A DNA stretch of 64,000 nt from JANMAT01 sp031359995 (GCA_031359995.1 JANMAT010000109.1:116481-180480); one strand, 5' to 3'. Counted from the stretch's first letter, positions 7,736 to 16,682 are shown. Program-made: numbers and translations. The notes: a model not told the origin generated them from the sequence alone.

Positions 7736-7826
7736 ACCAGCCAGCGTCGGGGTGGATGACGTCGCCGGTCACGTGGCTGGCGTCGTCGCGGGCCCGGAAC
7801 GCGGCGACCCGGGCGATGGTCAGCGA
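7734..7826 (-). pseudogene. Fragment of SDR dehydrogenase C-terminus
   Basis: Just past the stop of the crotonase gene, the minus strand reads TIARVAAFRARDDASHVTGD, then VIHPDAGWF. This is the usual C-terminal block of SDR dehydrogenases (vaFLaSDdAshvTGdvi.vDGGw) with only a few changes. Nothing else of an SDR gene precedes it, there is no start codon or ribosome site, and the frame runs on past the expected stop into the HAD gene. It is best read as the tail of a deleted SDR gene, a scar of gene loss or recombination. Confidence 0.55.
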
Positions 7827-8611
7827 CCCTGGAACTTCGGGGTGCGCTTCTCCCGCATGGCGGCCAGGGCCTCCTTGTGGTCCTCGGATGCGAGCGTCGA
7901 CAGCTCGAGCGCGGTCGACAGGTCGAAGCTCTCGATGAGCGCCCGACGGATCTGCTGGTTCACGGCCAGCTTCGTGTAGCGCAGGGCCAGCGGTGCGCCG
8001 GCCGCCAGGCGGTGGGCCCACGCCCTGGCCTTCGGCATGAGCTCGTCGCTGGTGGCCACCTCGTTCACCAGGCCCATGCGCTCGGCCGCCTCGGCCGTGA
8101 CCGGGTCGCCGGTGAGCAGGTACTGCTTGGCCCGCGCCGGGCCGAGCACGAGCGGCCAGATCACCGCGCCGCCGTCGCCGGCCACGATGCCGACGCGCAC
8201 GTGCGGGTCGGCCAGCACCGCGGTGTCGGCCATGAGGATCACGTCGCACAGCAGCGCCACCGACGCACCCAGACCCACGGCGGGCCCGTTCACCGCGCAC
8301 ACGATGGGCAGCTCCACGTCGAGCAGGTCCCAGATGAGCTGGCGGGCGTCGAGGCGCAGGTGGTCGAGCTTCTCGACGGTGTCGAGCGTGGGGAACCAGT
8401 TGAAGTCGCCGCCGGCCGAGAAGGCGAGCTTCGAGCCCGTCAGCAGCACGGCGCGGGGCGGGTCGGGCTCGGCCTGCACGCGCCTCAGCATGCGGAACAG
8501 CTCGGCCAGCTCGCGGTGCAACGTGTCGTCGATGGCATTGCGCTCGGAACCGGGGTGGTCGATGGTGGCCACCAGCACCGGTCCGTCCCGCTCGAGTCGG
8601 ATCGTCTCCAT
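7820..8611 (-). CDS. Enoyl-CoA hydratase/isomerase family protein
   Basis: Crotonase-fold protein of 263 residues, probably acting on an acyl-CoA. Oxyanion-hole segment LAFSAGGDFNWF; core GPAVGLGASVALLCDVILMAD, then DPHVRVGIVAGDGGAVIWPLVLG. The first catalytic Glu position is Ser (GASVALLCD), and the second is replaced in the RVGIVAG region, so hydratase activity is uncertain; dehalogenase or isomerase relatives vary here. ATG 8611 lies 7 bases after TAGGGT (complement of 8619-8624). The start is leaderless and only 32 bases from the divergent gene at 8644. Confidence 0.8.
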   Translation of the reverse strand: METIRLERDGPVLVATIDHPGSERNAIDDTLHRELAELFRMLRRVQAEPDPPRAVLLTGSKLAFSAGGDFNWFPTLDTVEKLDHLRLDARQLIWDLLDVELPIVCAVNGPAVGLGASVALLCDVILMADTAVLADPHVRVGIVAGDGGAVIWPLVLGPARAKQYLLTGDPVTAEAAERMGLVNEVATSDELMPKARAWAHRLAAGAPLALRYTKLAVNQQIRRALIESFDLSTALELSTLASEDHKEALAAMREKRTPKFQGR

Positions 8612-8618
8612 GGCGCGC

Positions 8619-8637
8619 ACCCTACGCGACCTACGCT
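8619..8637. promoter_or_regulatory. Compact divergent promoter pair
   Basis: TAGGGT on the minus strand (8624-8619) serves the crotonase start at 8611, and TACGCT on the plus strand (8632-8637) serves the dimethylformamidase-like gene at 8644. Only 7 bases separate the two hexamers and both genes look leaderless, so the predicted transcription starts are about 33 bases apart. Confidence 0.55.
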
Positions 8638-8643
8638 CGGCCC

Positions 8644-10182
8644 ATGGCTGACGACGTGACGCGCTACGACGAGGTGGAGGCGTACTGCGACCGCCTCAGC
8701 TACCGACCCGGCGACACCGTCGCGCTGCACGTGGCCAGCCGCGCCGCGCGCTACGACGTGGCGGTGCACCGCTGGGGCGTCACTCGCGACCTCGTGTGGG
8801 AGGCGCACGATGTGGCCGGCACCGAGCACCCCACGCCACCCGACGCCGACGCCCGCGGCTGCGGGTGGCCGGCCGGCCTGCACGTGCCGGTCGAGGTGTC
8901 GTGGCGCAGCGGCTTCTACCTGGTGACCCTCACGGCCCAGCGCGGCACGCCCGGGCGAGACGTGGGCCACGCCGGGTTCGTGGTGCGCGCCGGCGCCGAC
9001 CGGGCCGACGCGCTGCTGGTGCTGGCCACCAACACCTACAACGCGTACAACAACTGGGGCGGCCGCAGCCTGTACACCGGCGGCACGCAGGTGTCGTTCG
9101 ACCGGCCCTTCGGGCGAGGCCTGCTGGAGCGCCCGCCCACCGAGCGCGACGACCGCAAGGCCCGGCCCCGCTACCGCGGCGAGGAACCCGACGTCGACGG
9201 CCAGATCTACCAGGAGCACCGCTACGCGCTCGGCTACCCGGGCTACATGTCGTCGTCGGGCTGGTTCACCTACGAGCGCCGCTTCGTCGAGTGGGCCGAA
9301 GCGAACGGGCACACGTTCGACTACGCCGTGTCGAGCGATCTGGAGCTCGACTCCGCCGTCGCCGACGGCTACCGGCTGCTGCTCGGCGTGGGCCACGACG
9401 AGTACTGGTCGGCACCCCAGCGGGCCACGGTCGAGGACCATGTGGCGCGCGGTGGCAACTACGCCAGCTTCTCGGGCAACACCATGTTCTGGCAGGTGCG
9501 GCTGGAGGACACCGGGCGCACGATGGTGTGCTTCAAGTACGCCGCCCACCGCGTGGACCCCGTGCTCGGCACCGACGCCGAGCGCACCATGACCGGCATG
9601 TGGGCCGACCCCGTGGTGGGCCGACCGGAAGCGGCGTTCCTGGGCGCCGGCTCGGCGTGGGGCCTGTACAACCGCTTCGGGCAGGCGACGCCGCGCGGCT
9701 CGGGCGCGTTCACCGTGTACCGCGACGACCACTGGTTGTTCGAGGGCACCGGCCTGCGCTACGGCGACCTGCTCGGCGCCGACGACGGGGTGGTCGGCTA
9801 CGAGACGGCCGGGTGCCGCATCACCTTCGACGAGTACCAGCTGCCCGTGCGCGCCGGCGGCGACGCCACGCCGGACGACCTCGAGGTCGTGGCGTTCACA
9901 CCATCGTCGAACCTGGCCTACGGCGAGTACCCGGCGTCGATCGCCGCCCTCGACGACCAGGGCGACCTCGAGGCCATCGCCGAGCGCATCCACGGTGACC
10001 GCAGCGAGGATTCGTTGCGTCGCGTGCGCCACGGCAACGCCGTGATGGTGGTTGGCCACCCGTTCATCGGCGGCGGCGAGGTGGTGACCGTCGGTACCAC
10101 CGACTGGGTCTACGGGCTCGGTGCCCGCGACGCCGCGGTCGGTCGCGTCACCGCCAACGTGCTGACCCGCCTGAGCGGCTGA
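8644..10182 (+). CDS. N,N-dimethylformamidase large-subunit-like protein
   Basis: 512 residues resembling the catalytic large subunit of N,N-dimethylformamidase, an iron amidohydrolase. Signature segments are TNTYNAYNNWGGRSLY (residues 129-144), YPGYMSSSGWFTYERRF, DLELD and GVGHDEYWS (248-256), followed by GGNYASFSGNTMFW. The N-terminal 115 residues form a beta domain (YCDRLSYRPGDTVALHV) like that of the enzyme. The small subunit gene is not next to it, and the true substrate may be another amide. Leaderless ATG 8644, 6 bases after TACGCT. Its 3' end overlaps the opposite-strand hydroxylase gene by 73 bases. Confidence 0.75.
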   Translation: MADDVTRYDEVEAYCDRLSYRPGDTVALHVASRAARYDVAVHRWGVTRDLVWEAHDVAGTEHPTPPDADARGCGWPAGLHVPVEVSWRSGFYLVTLTAQRGTPGRDVGHAGFVVRAGADRADALLVLATNTYNAYNNWGGRSLYTGGTQVSFDRPFGRGLLERPPTERDDRKARPRYRGEEPDVDGQIYQEHRYALGYPGYMSSSGWFTYERRFVEWAEANGHTFDYAVSSDLELDSAVADGYRLLLGVGHDEYWSAPQRATVEDHVARGGNYASFSGNTMFWQVRLEDTGRTMVCFKYAAHRVDPVLGTDAERTMTGMWADPVVGRPEAAFLGAGSAWGLYNRFGQATPRGSGAFTVYRDDHWLFEGTGLRYGDLLGADDGVVGYETAGCRITFDEYQLPVRAGGDATPDDLEVVAFTPSSNLAYGEYPASIAALDDQGDLEAIAERIHGDRSEDSLRRVRHGNAVMVVGHPFIGGGEVVTVGTTDWVYGLGARDAAVGRVTANVLTRLSG

Positions 10183-10826
10183 AGCCCGTCGAGGCGCGCC
10201 CGGTGGGGCGCGGTGCCGAACACGCGGTCGGCCAGGTCACCGGTGACCCCGAACCAGGCGCCTTCGTCACGATGGTGGTGGGCCATGTGATGGGCCCGCA
10301 GCCGCCGCCCGCGGGCGGTGCGCGGCCTGCGGCCCGAGTGGTGCAACAGGTGGGCCCACTCGTAGCGGGCCAGCCCGCCCACGCCGGCGGCCACACCGGT
10401 CACGATGCCGCGCCACGGCACCCGACCCACCAGCGGGGTGGTCAGCAGGCCCACCCCGGTGACCAGCGCGGCCACACCGACCGAGTCGCTCGCCGCGAAC
10501 GACGGGCCCAACAGGGCGCCGCCCACGTCGTCGGGCACCTCGTGGTGGCCGCGATGGGGCACGCCGGCGTCGACCGTGCGCCCGTGCACCCGACGCGGCG
10601 GCCCGTGCAGCACGTAGCGGTGCAGGGCCCACTCGAAGAAGGGCTGGGCCGCCACCACCAGCGCTACCGCCACGCCGTCCTGCACACGGACACGCCCCAT
10701 GCGGCGGCGACCGGCGAGCACCCCGGTGATGATGCTGGCGAGCACGTAGCCCGACCCACGGCGGGCGAACTCGCCGGCGACGGCGCCCGTCGTGGTCAGG
10801 CTGCGGGCGCTGACACGGCGGTTCAC
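10110..10826 (-). CDS. Fatty acid hydroxylase/sterol desaturase-fold membrane protein
   Basis: 238 residues with the histidine clusters of the di-iron membrane hydroxylase superfamily: HRYVLH (69-74), HRGHH (91-95), LLHHSG (161-165) and HHMAHHH (179-185). Hydrophobic stretches at about 51-65 and 111-135 would anchor it in the membrane. It is shorter than sterol desaturases and closest in plan to beta-carotene hydroxylase and fatty acid 2-hydroxylase relatives. GTG 10826 lies 7 bases after TACGCT (complement of 10834-10839). The last 24 codons overlap the dimethylformamidase-like gene in antisense. Substrate unknown. Confidence 0.75.
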   Translation of the reverse strand: MNRRVSARSLTTTGAVAGEFARRGSGYVLASIITGVLAGRRRMGRVRVQDGVAVALVVAAQPFFEWALHRYVLHGPPRRVHGRTVDAGVPHRGHHEVPDDVGGALLGPSFAASDSVGVAALVTGVGLLTTPLVGRVPWRGIVTGVAAGVGGLARYEWAHLLHHSGRRPRTARGRRLRAHHMAHHHRDEGAWFGVTGDLADRVFGTAPHRARLDGLQPLRRVSTLAVTRPTAASRAPSP

Positions 10827-10925
10827 CCCACGCAGCGTAGGGCCGGCCGGCGCGCCCGGGCCGTCGCGCCGGTCTGGGTGGCATGCGTCCCGCATGGGGG
10901 ACGTAGCCCGCCCAGACGTGACATC

Positions 10926-12044
10926 TCAGAGCATCGACGTGTCGGCCGACTGGCCGAGCAGCATCCGGCCGAGCGTCTCGTGCAACCGGGGCGACACCTG
11001 CAGGTGCTGGCTGGCGGTGTGGATGTCGCGCAGGCAGCGCTGCAGCGGGCTGGTCTCGAACACGGCGGGACCGCCGGCCATCGTGTACGCCATGTCGGTG
11101 GCCTTCACCGCGCTCTCGGCCACGTGCACCGCGGCCAGGCGGATGCGGGCACGCGCCTCGGTGGTGACGCGATGCCCCGCGACGGCGGCGTCCCACGCCC
11201 TGGCCACCTCGTCGAGCAGGAAGGCGCGGGCCGCTGACAGGGTGGCCTCGGCCTTCGAGATCTCGATCTGGGCGGTGGCCGACCGGGCCAGCGACTTCGA
11301 CGAGTACGACTGCGTCTTGCCCTGGGCCAGGGCGACCGCTTCATCGACGGCGCGCCGGGCGATGCCGAGCATGGCCGACGACACCGCCACGGCCAGCAAC
11401 GTGAAGTTGGGGAAGTGGGCCAGCGCCGAGTCGACCTGGGGTCGCGCCTTCAGGGGCGGCACGCTGTAGCCGTGGGGCACGAACACGTCGGTCATCTCGA
11501 AGTCGCCCGACGCCGTGGCCCGCAGACCCGACGAGTACCAGGTGTCGTGCAGCTCCACGTGCTCGGCCGGTGCGAACACTAACTCGAAGTCGCCGGTGTC
11601 GAGGATCGCCCCGCCCAGGATCCAGTGGGCGTGATCGGTACCGCTCCCCCACGACCACCGGCCGCTCACCCGGTGGCCGCCCTCGACCGTGACCGCCCGC
11701 CCGCCGGGGGCGAAGGCGCCGCCGGTGACGACGCCCGGATCGCCGAAGATCGCCCGGGCCACATCGGGTTCCATGAAGCACGACATGGACGACGTGGTGG
11801 ACGCGATCATCACGCACCAGCCGGTGGCACCGTCGGCCTCGGCCACGGCCTCGATCGCCTCCACGAGCTGCATGGGGGTGGCCTCGGGCCCGCCGTACTC
11901 GCGAGGCACGCACATGCGCATGAGGCCGGCATCCACGAGGGCGTCGACCACCTCGGCGCTCAGGTGGCGCTCGCGTTCGCACGAAGCGGCCCGCTCACGC
12001 ACCAGGTCCTGCACCGACAACGCCGCATCGACCACGTCACCCAT
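10926..12044 (-). CDS. Acyl-CoA dehydrogenase-fold flavoprotein
   Basis: 372 residues with the acyl-CoA dehydrogenase fold, but closer in pattern to flavin monooxygenases of the HsaA/DszC group: REYGGPEATPMQLVEAIEAV, then ADGATGWCVMIAS, VSGRWSWGSGTDHAHWILGG, and HTASQHLQVSPRLHETLGR at the end. The usual catalytic Glu segment of dehydrogenases is not evident. It may be an oxygenase or a desaturase on an unknown substrate. ATG 12044, 7 bases after TAACGT (complement of 12052-12057), is leaderless. It diverges from the DUF2207 gene, whose start is 54 bases away. Confidence 0.75.
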   Translation of the reverse strand: MGDVVDAALSVQDLVRERAASCERERHLSAEVVDALVDAGLMRMCVPREYGGPEATPMQLVEAIEAVAEADGATGWCVMIASTTSSMSCFMEPDVARAIFGDPGVVTGGAFAPGGRAVTVEGGHRVSGRWSWGSGTDHAHWILGGAILDTGDFELVFAPAEHVELHDTWYSSGLRATASGDFEMTDVFVPHGYSVPPLKARPQVDSALAHFPNFTLLAVAVSSAMLGIARRAVDEAVALAQGKTQSYSSKSLARSATAQIEISKAEATLSAARAFLLDEVARAWDAAVAGHRVTTEARARIRLAAVHVAESAVKATDMAYTMAGGPAVFETSPLQRCLRDIHTASQHLQVSPRLHETLGRMLLGQSADTSML

Positions 12045-12097
12045 GCCGCCGACGTTACCGGCCGCGAGCGGTGCCGTCATCGGTAGCGTGGTCACCC

Positions 12098-13963
12098 GTG
12101 ACCGATCGACGACAGTGGCTCCGGTTCGTGCGCGTGGTGGCCGCCCTCGGCCTGACCGGTGCCGGCGTGCTCGGCGCCGGGCTGTTCGGGGCCGGGCTGC
12201 TCGGCGTTCGGCCCGCCGGCGCCGCCGACGGCGAGAGCATCCAGACGTTCTCGTCCGATCTCGTGATCGAGCGCGACGGCTCACTGGCCGTGCGCGAGCA
12301 GATCATCTACGACTTCGCCACCAACGGGCGCCACGGCATCTTCCGGTTCGTGCCCGACCGCTTCCCGTGTGCCGGTGACGCCGTGGGCCCCGCCTGCCCG
12401 AAGGACCACGACCGCGTCACGCCACTGCGCGACCTGAAGGTCACCATGGACGGCGGCCCCGTGCCGGTGTCGACCACGCGCCAGGGCGACAGCACGGTGT
12501 GGCGCATCGGTGCCGCCGACCGCACGGTCACCGGCTCGCACATCTACACGATCAGCTACCTGTTGACCGGGGTGCTCAACCCGCTCGACGATGGTGGGGC
12601 CGTGCTCGGCTGGAACGTCACCGGCACCGCGTGGGACGTCCCCATCGACGAGGTCACCGTCACCGTCACCACGCCGTCGGCGCCCGCCGACACCGGGTTC
12701 GCCTGCACCCGCGGCCCCGCCGGCTCCGACCAGGCCTGCGCGCAGCCCAACCCGGTCGACGAACGGGGTCTGGGGCCGAACGAGAACGTCACGGTCACCA
12801 TCCGCATGCCGGCCGGCGCGGTGAACACCACGGCACCGATCCTTCGCGAGCGCCAGACCGTGAGGCGGGCCTTCTCGGTGAACCCGGGGTCGTCGTTGCT
12901 CACCGCCGTCACCGCACTCCTGGGCAGCGCCGCCGTGTTCGGCACCGCCCGCAAGGGCCGAGACCGCCGCTTCGCCGGCGGCGACGTGGAGCTGGCCATG
13001 GGGCGCCCCGGCGAGGCCGAGACCGCGCGCGGTCGGTTCGAGAAGCTGCCCACGGTCATGGAGTACGCCCCGCCCGGCAAGATCCGGCCCGGCCAGCTCG
13101 GCGCCCTCATGGACGAGCGCGTCGACAACCGCGACATCACCGCCACCATCGTCGACCTGGCCATCCGCGGGCACCTGCGCATCACCCAGGTCGACGAGCA
13201 CGATTGGGACCTCACCCGCCTCGACAAGCCGGACGAGGGGCTCGTGCCGTTCGAGACGCTGCTGCTCACCGAGCTGTTCGGCACCGGCCCCACCGTGAAG
13301 CTCAGCTCGCTCCGGCAGAAGTGGGCGGGCTCGTTCGGCAAGGTGCAGAGCGCCATCTACGACGACCTCGTCACCAGCAGCTGGTACGCCGGCCGCCCCG
13401 ACAGGGCCCGGGCCGCCGCCACGGTCAAGGGCGTGCTGCTGGTCGCGGCCGGCGTCGGCGCCGGCATCTACCTCGGGAAGAACACGGCTCTGGCCCTTGC
13501 CGCGATCCCACTGGCACTGGCCGGCGTCGGCCTGCTCGTGGTGGCCCGCAAGGCCGGGGCGCGCACCGCCGCGGGCACGGCGATGACGGCGCGTAGCGGC
13601 GGGTTCCGGCGGCTCATCGAGACGCCCACGCAGCAGGAGATGGCCAGGTTCGCCGAGCGTCACGACGTGTTCGTGGAGTACCTGCCCTTCGCCATCGTGT
13701 TCGGGTGCGCCACCCAGTGGGCCGGGCGTTTCGCCGCCCTCGGGTCGCTCCCGCCGCCCACCGCCGGTTGGTACGTGCCGCTCCCCGGTGGCTACCACGG
13801 CCACGACGCGTGGGACGGCATCGCCGCCAGCGTCGCCGGCTTCGCCGGGTCGGCCGGCGCCAGCCTCGCCGCGTCGGCCGCGTCAGGCGGCTCCGGTTCC
13901 GGCGGTGGCGGTGGCTTCTCCTCCGGCGGCGGATTCGGTGGCGGCGGCGGCGGAAGCTGGTAG
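12098..13963 (+). CDS. DUF2207 membrane protein with glycine-rich tail
   Basis: 621 residues: N-terminal signal peptide or anchor (residues 9-40, ending AGAADGES), then the extracellular DUF2207 domain (SIQTFSSDLVIERDGSLAVREQI, IYDF, RHGIFRFVP). A membrane helix follows near 268-285, then a cytoplasmic part (VEYAPPGKIRPGQLGALMDERVD region and an RHDVFVEYLPFAIVFG block), two more helices near 446-480, and a final GGGGFSSGGGFGGGGGGSW tail, which is usual for this family. The role is unknown, probably at the cell envelope. GTG 12098 lies 8 bases after TAGCGT (12084-12089), leaderless. Confidence 0.85.
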   Translation: MTDRRQWLRFVRVVAALGLTGAGVLGAGLFGAGLLGVRPAGAADGESIQTFSSDLVIERDGSLAVREQIIYDFATNGRHGIFRFVPDRFPCAGDAVGPACPKDHDRVTPLRDLKVTMDGGPVPVSTTRQGDSTVWRIGAADRTVTGSHIYTISYLLTGVLNPLDDGGAVLGWNVTGTAWDVPIDEVTVTVTTPSAPADTGFACTRGPAGSDQACAQPNPVDERGLGPNENVTVTIRMPAGAVNTTAPILRERQTVRRAFSVNPGSSLLTAVTALLGSAAVFGTARKGRDRRFAGGDVELAMGRPGEAETARGRFEKLPTVMEYAPPGKIRPGQLGALMDERVDNRDITATIVDLAIRGHLRITQVDEHDWDLTRLDKPDEGLVPFETLLLTELFGTGPTVKLSSLRQKWAGSFGKVQSAIYDDLVTSSWYAGRPDRARAAATVKGVLLVAAGVGAGIYLGKNTALALAAIPLALAGVGLLVVARKAGARTAAGTAMTARSGGFRRLIETPTQQEMARFAERHDVFVEYLPFAIVFGCATQWAGRFAALGSLPPPTAGWYVPLPGGYHGHDAWDGIAASVAGFAGSAGASLAASAASGGSGSGGGGGFSSGGGFGGGGGGSW

Positions 13964-14015
13964 CCACCGCTCGGACCTCGACGTCGCCTACGCTCGGGAT
14001 CGTGGAGGTCCTTCG

Positions 14016-15461
14016 ATGGTGGGAGAAGGTGGTTCGTCATCGCCGGCCGCGGCTTCCGTGGCGATGAGCGGCCGCCAGCGCAAGGACGCGCTCGGCGTGA
14101 TCCTCGACAGCGACGACGGCGTCACCACGATGCTCGGCTGGACGCCCGACGACCTCGTGGGCAAGCGCACCCTCGACTTCCTCCACCCCGACGACCGCGA
14201 CCTCGTGGTCGACCGCTGGATCGTGATGCTCCATGACGGCGTCGAACACCGTCGCACCCGGGTGCGCCACCGACATCGTGACGGCCACCACGTCGTCGTC
14301 GACATCGTGAACCGGAACCACCTCGAGACCGGTGGCTACGTGGACAGCGAGCTGCTGCTCGCCGACGAGGGCGCGCCCGAGGAGGTCGACGGGCCGCCGA
14401 TGACGACCGGGTTGGGGTCCGCCGAGATCATCTCGTCGCTCGCACGCGCCCACGACCGCCTGCTGCTGCGCATCATCGACAACCTGCCCACGGGCGTGGT
14501 GCAGGTCGGCTTCAACGGCCGGGTGCTGCTGATGAACAGCCAGGCCAAGACCCTGCTCGGCGTGAGCGACGCCACGACCACCGCCGGACTGTTCGCCCAC
14601 GTCGACGAGGCCGAGCGCGACGACGTGCTCGAGGCCGTCGCCGACACCCTGCACCACGCGCGGCACCGCGAGTTCGCCGTGACCCTACGCCGCCCGGGCG
14701 ACGAGACGCCGCGGGAGCTGACGCTCGACATGCGGGCCCTGCACGACGAGACTCGCCTGCTGAGCGGCGCCGTGCTGTGCCTCGACGACGTCACCGAGGC
14801 GAACCGCCTGCGGGCCGAGCTCGAGTGGCGGGCGTCCATGGACGACCTCACCCGCTGCCACAACCGCAACGCCATCCTCGAGGTGCTGCAGCGGGCGCTG
14901 CTGGCCGGTTCCGACGTCGCCGTCGTGTACATCGATGTCGACCGGTTCAAGACGATCAACGACCGCTACGGGCATGCCGCCGGCGACCGGCTGCTCGTGG
15001 GCGTGGCCGACCGTCTCGCCGAGGCGGTGCGCGCCAGCGACCGCATCGGTCGCATCGGTGGCGACGAGTTCCTCGTGGTGTGCCCCGACACCATCGACCC
15101 CGGCGACGCCCTCGCCATGGCCGACCGCCTCGCCGCCATGCTGTGCACCGACCACGACCTCGGGCCCGTGCGCCTGCCGATCCTGGTGAGCATCGGCGTG
15201 GCCCATGCCGCCACCGCCGGCACCGGCGCCGATGCCCTCATCGCCGCGGCCGACTCTGCCATGTACGAGGCCAAGCGCAGACGCAGCGGCGTCCCCCAGC
15301 TGTACCTGCCGAAGGAGGACGAGACGCCGGAGCGCACCGCCCACCCCGCCGCCCACCGGCCCCGCACCAACGAGGACGGGCCGGCGGTCGGCCGCCGCCG
15401 CACCGACCCGGCCCTGTCGCCGCCGGGTGATGCCGCCACCGGTACCGACCCCGCCCACTGA
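14016..15461 (+). CDS. PAS-PAS-GGDEF diguanylate cyclase
   Basis: 481 residues, soluble. First PAS about 25-125 (ILDSDDGVTTMLGWTPDDLVG), second PAS about 148-262, cyclase domain about 270-440 with intact GGDEF at 348-352 (active site) and the RASD inhibitory site at 339-342, five residues before it. It should make cyclic di-GMP and be product-inhibited. There is no EAL domain; the likely hydrolase in this window is the HD-GYP protein at 36707. A -10-like TACGCT (13989-13994) gives a leader of about 15 bases containing GGAGG (14004-14008), 7 bases before ATG 14016. The GTG at 14002 is out of frame. The last 45 residues are a disordered tail. Confidence 0.9.
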   Translation: MVGEGGSSSPAAASVAMSGRQRKDALGVILDSDDGVTTMLGWTPDDLVGKRTLDFLHPDDRDLVVDRWIVMLHDGVEHRRTRVRHRHRDGHHVVVDIVNRNHLETGGYVDSELLLADEGAPEEVDGPPMTTGLGSAEIISSLARAHDRLLLRIIDNLPTGVVQVGFNGRVLLMNSQAKTLLGVSDATTTAGLFAHVDEAERDDVLEAVADTLHHARHREFAVTLRRPGDETPRELTLDMRALHDETRLLSGAVLCLDDVTEANRLRAELEWRASMDDLTRCHNRNAILEVLQRALLAGSDVAVVYIDVDRFKTINDRYGHAAGDRLLVGVADRLAEAVRASDRIGRIGGDEFLVVCPDTIDPGDALAMADRLAAMLCTDHDLGPVRLPILVSIGVAHAATAGTGADALIAAADSAMYEAKRRRSGVPQLYLPKEDETPERTAHPAAHRPRTNEDGPAVGRRRTDPALSPPGDAATGTDPAH

Positions 15462-15575
15462 CGCCGGTCCGGTCGCAGGCGACCGCCCCACCCCGGCACG
15501 GTCCGGGGAACCGGCCCGGGGAGCAGTACGTTGGAGAGTCGGAGCCAGCTCCAACCTGCCAATCCGGAGGCCCAC

Positions 15576-16379
15576 GTGCCCAATCCCCTGCTCAACGAGA
15601 AGAACTTCCAGGCCGCCCGTTCCGATGGCGGCTGGGCCGCGCCCGACCCCGGCACCCTGCTGGGCTCCGGCACGCGCACCGAGGCCCGCACCACCACCAT
15701 GACGTGGAACGGCACCGTCAGCGCCACGGGCGTGCTGTTCGCCCTGCTCATGCTGGGCGGCGTCGCCGGCTGGCGCCAGGTCACCGAGACGCGCGTCGGC
15801 GAGCGTCTGAGCGTGAACGCGCCGAGCTGGACGCTCATCGCCCTGTTCGGCGCCATCGGGCTCATGTTCCTGACGTCGTTCAAGCCCCACCTGGCCCGCA
15901 TCACCGCCCCCATCTACGCCCTCGTCGAGGGTCTGGTGGTCGGGGTCGTGTCACACCTGTACAACGTCCAGTACAACGGCGTGGTCATCCAGGCCGTCGG
16001 CGCCACCACCGCCGTGATCTTCGTGATGACCATGCTGCAGCGCACGAAGATCGTGAAGGTCACCGACCGCATGCGCCGCGTCGTGATGGGCGCCACCATG
16101 GGCGTCATGGTGTTCTACGGCGTCAGCCTGCTGGTGTCGTTGTTCGGTGTGAACATCAGCTTCTTCGACAGCCCGTCGCCGCTCGGCATCGCCCTGAGCT
16201 TCGGCCTGGCCGGCCTGGCCGCCTTCCGTTACCTGGTCGAGCTCGACTTCGTCGACCGTCAGGTGAAGGCGGGGGCGCCGCGGCACATGGAATGGGTCGC
16301 CGCGTTCGGTCTGCTGGCCGCCACCGTGTGGCTCTACCTCGAGATCCTGCGCCTGCTGTCCAAGCTGCAGCGCCGCTGA
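15576..16379 (+). CDS. Bax inhibitor-1/YccA family membrane protein
   Basis: 267 residues. A cytoplasmic N-terminus starts PNPLLNEKNFQAA, as in actinobacterial YccA-type proteins, followed by seven hydrophobic segments from residue 48 (VSATGVLFALLMLGGVAG) to 262. The family includes calcium-leak channels, but the function in actinobacteria is not settled. GTG 15576 is preceded by GGAGG (15566-15570) at 5 bases. A TACGTT hexamer at 15527-15532 would give a leader of about 38 bases. It is a single gene, followed by a small membrane protein. Confidence 0.85.
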   Translation: MPNPLLNEKNFQAARSDGGWAAPDPGTLLGSGTRTEARTTTMTWNGTVSATGVLFALLMLGGVAGWRQVTETRVGERLSVNAPSWTLIALFGAIGLMFLTSFKPHLARITAPIYALVEGLVVGVVSHLYNVQYNGVVIQAVGATTAVIFVMTMLQRTKIVKVTDRMRRVVMGATMGVMVFYGVSLLVSLFGVNISFFDSPSPLGIALSFGLAGLAAFRYLVELDFVDRQVKAGAPRHMEWVAAFGLLAATVWLYLEILRLLSKLQRR

Positions 16380-16448
16380 CGGCCATCGGCGCGTCAAGAC
16401 GCCGCAAGTGCGGGTGGTAACGGCCGGGTTCGGTGGCACGATGGTCTC

Positions 16449-16646
16449 GTGAGCAACGCATCGACCAAGGCCCGCTCGCTCCTGGCCACCGTTGTCGGCT
16501 ACGTGATCGTGGCACTCGTCGCCTTCTGGCTGCTGGGCGCGGTCATCGGTACGGTCCGGTTCGTGGTGCGCGCCGTCATCACCCTGCTGATCCTGGGCGG
16601 CCTGCTCACCCTGTGGGCCCGACTGAAGTCGCCCGGCGGCCGATGA
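16449..16646 (+). CDS. Small two-helix membrane protein
   Basis: 65 residues with two hydrophobic helices (about 10-30 and 36-57, ATVVGYVIVALVAFWLLGAV and VVRAVITLLILGGLLTLWA) and a basic C-terminus. No family is recognised. GTG 16449 lies 6 bases after CACGAT (16437-16442), the spacing seen for other CAnnnT leaderless starts. Codon third positions are GC-rich as in the neighbours, which supports a real gene. Confidence 0.65.
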   Translation: MSNASTKARSLLATVVGYVIVALVAFWLLGAVIGTVRFVVRAVITLLILGGLLTLWARLKSPGGR

Positions 16647-16682
16647 TGACCGCGGCCTCCGCTCCTGCCGCATGATGTCCCG

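Noticed and set aside
13900..13963. Glycine-rich repetitive coding sequence
   Set aside because: This tail is normal for DUF2207 proteins and not a separate repeat array.
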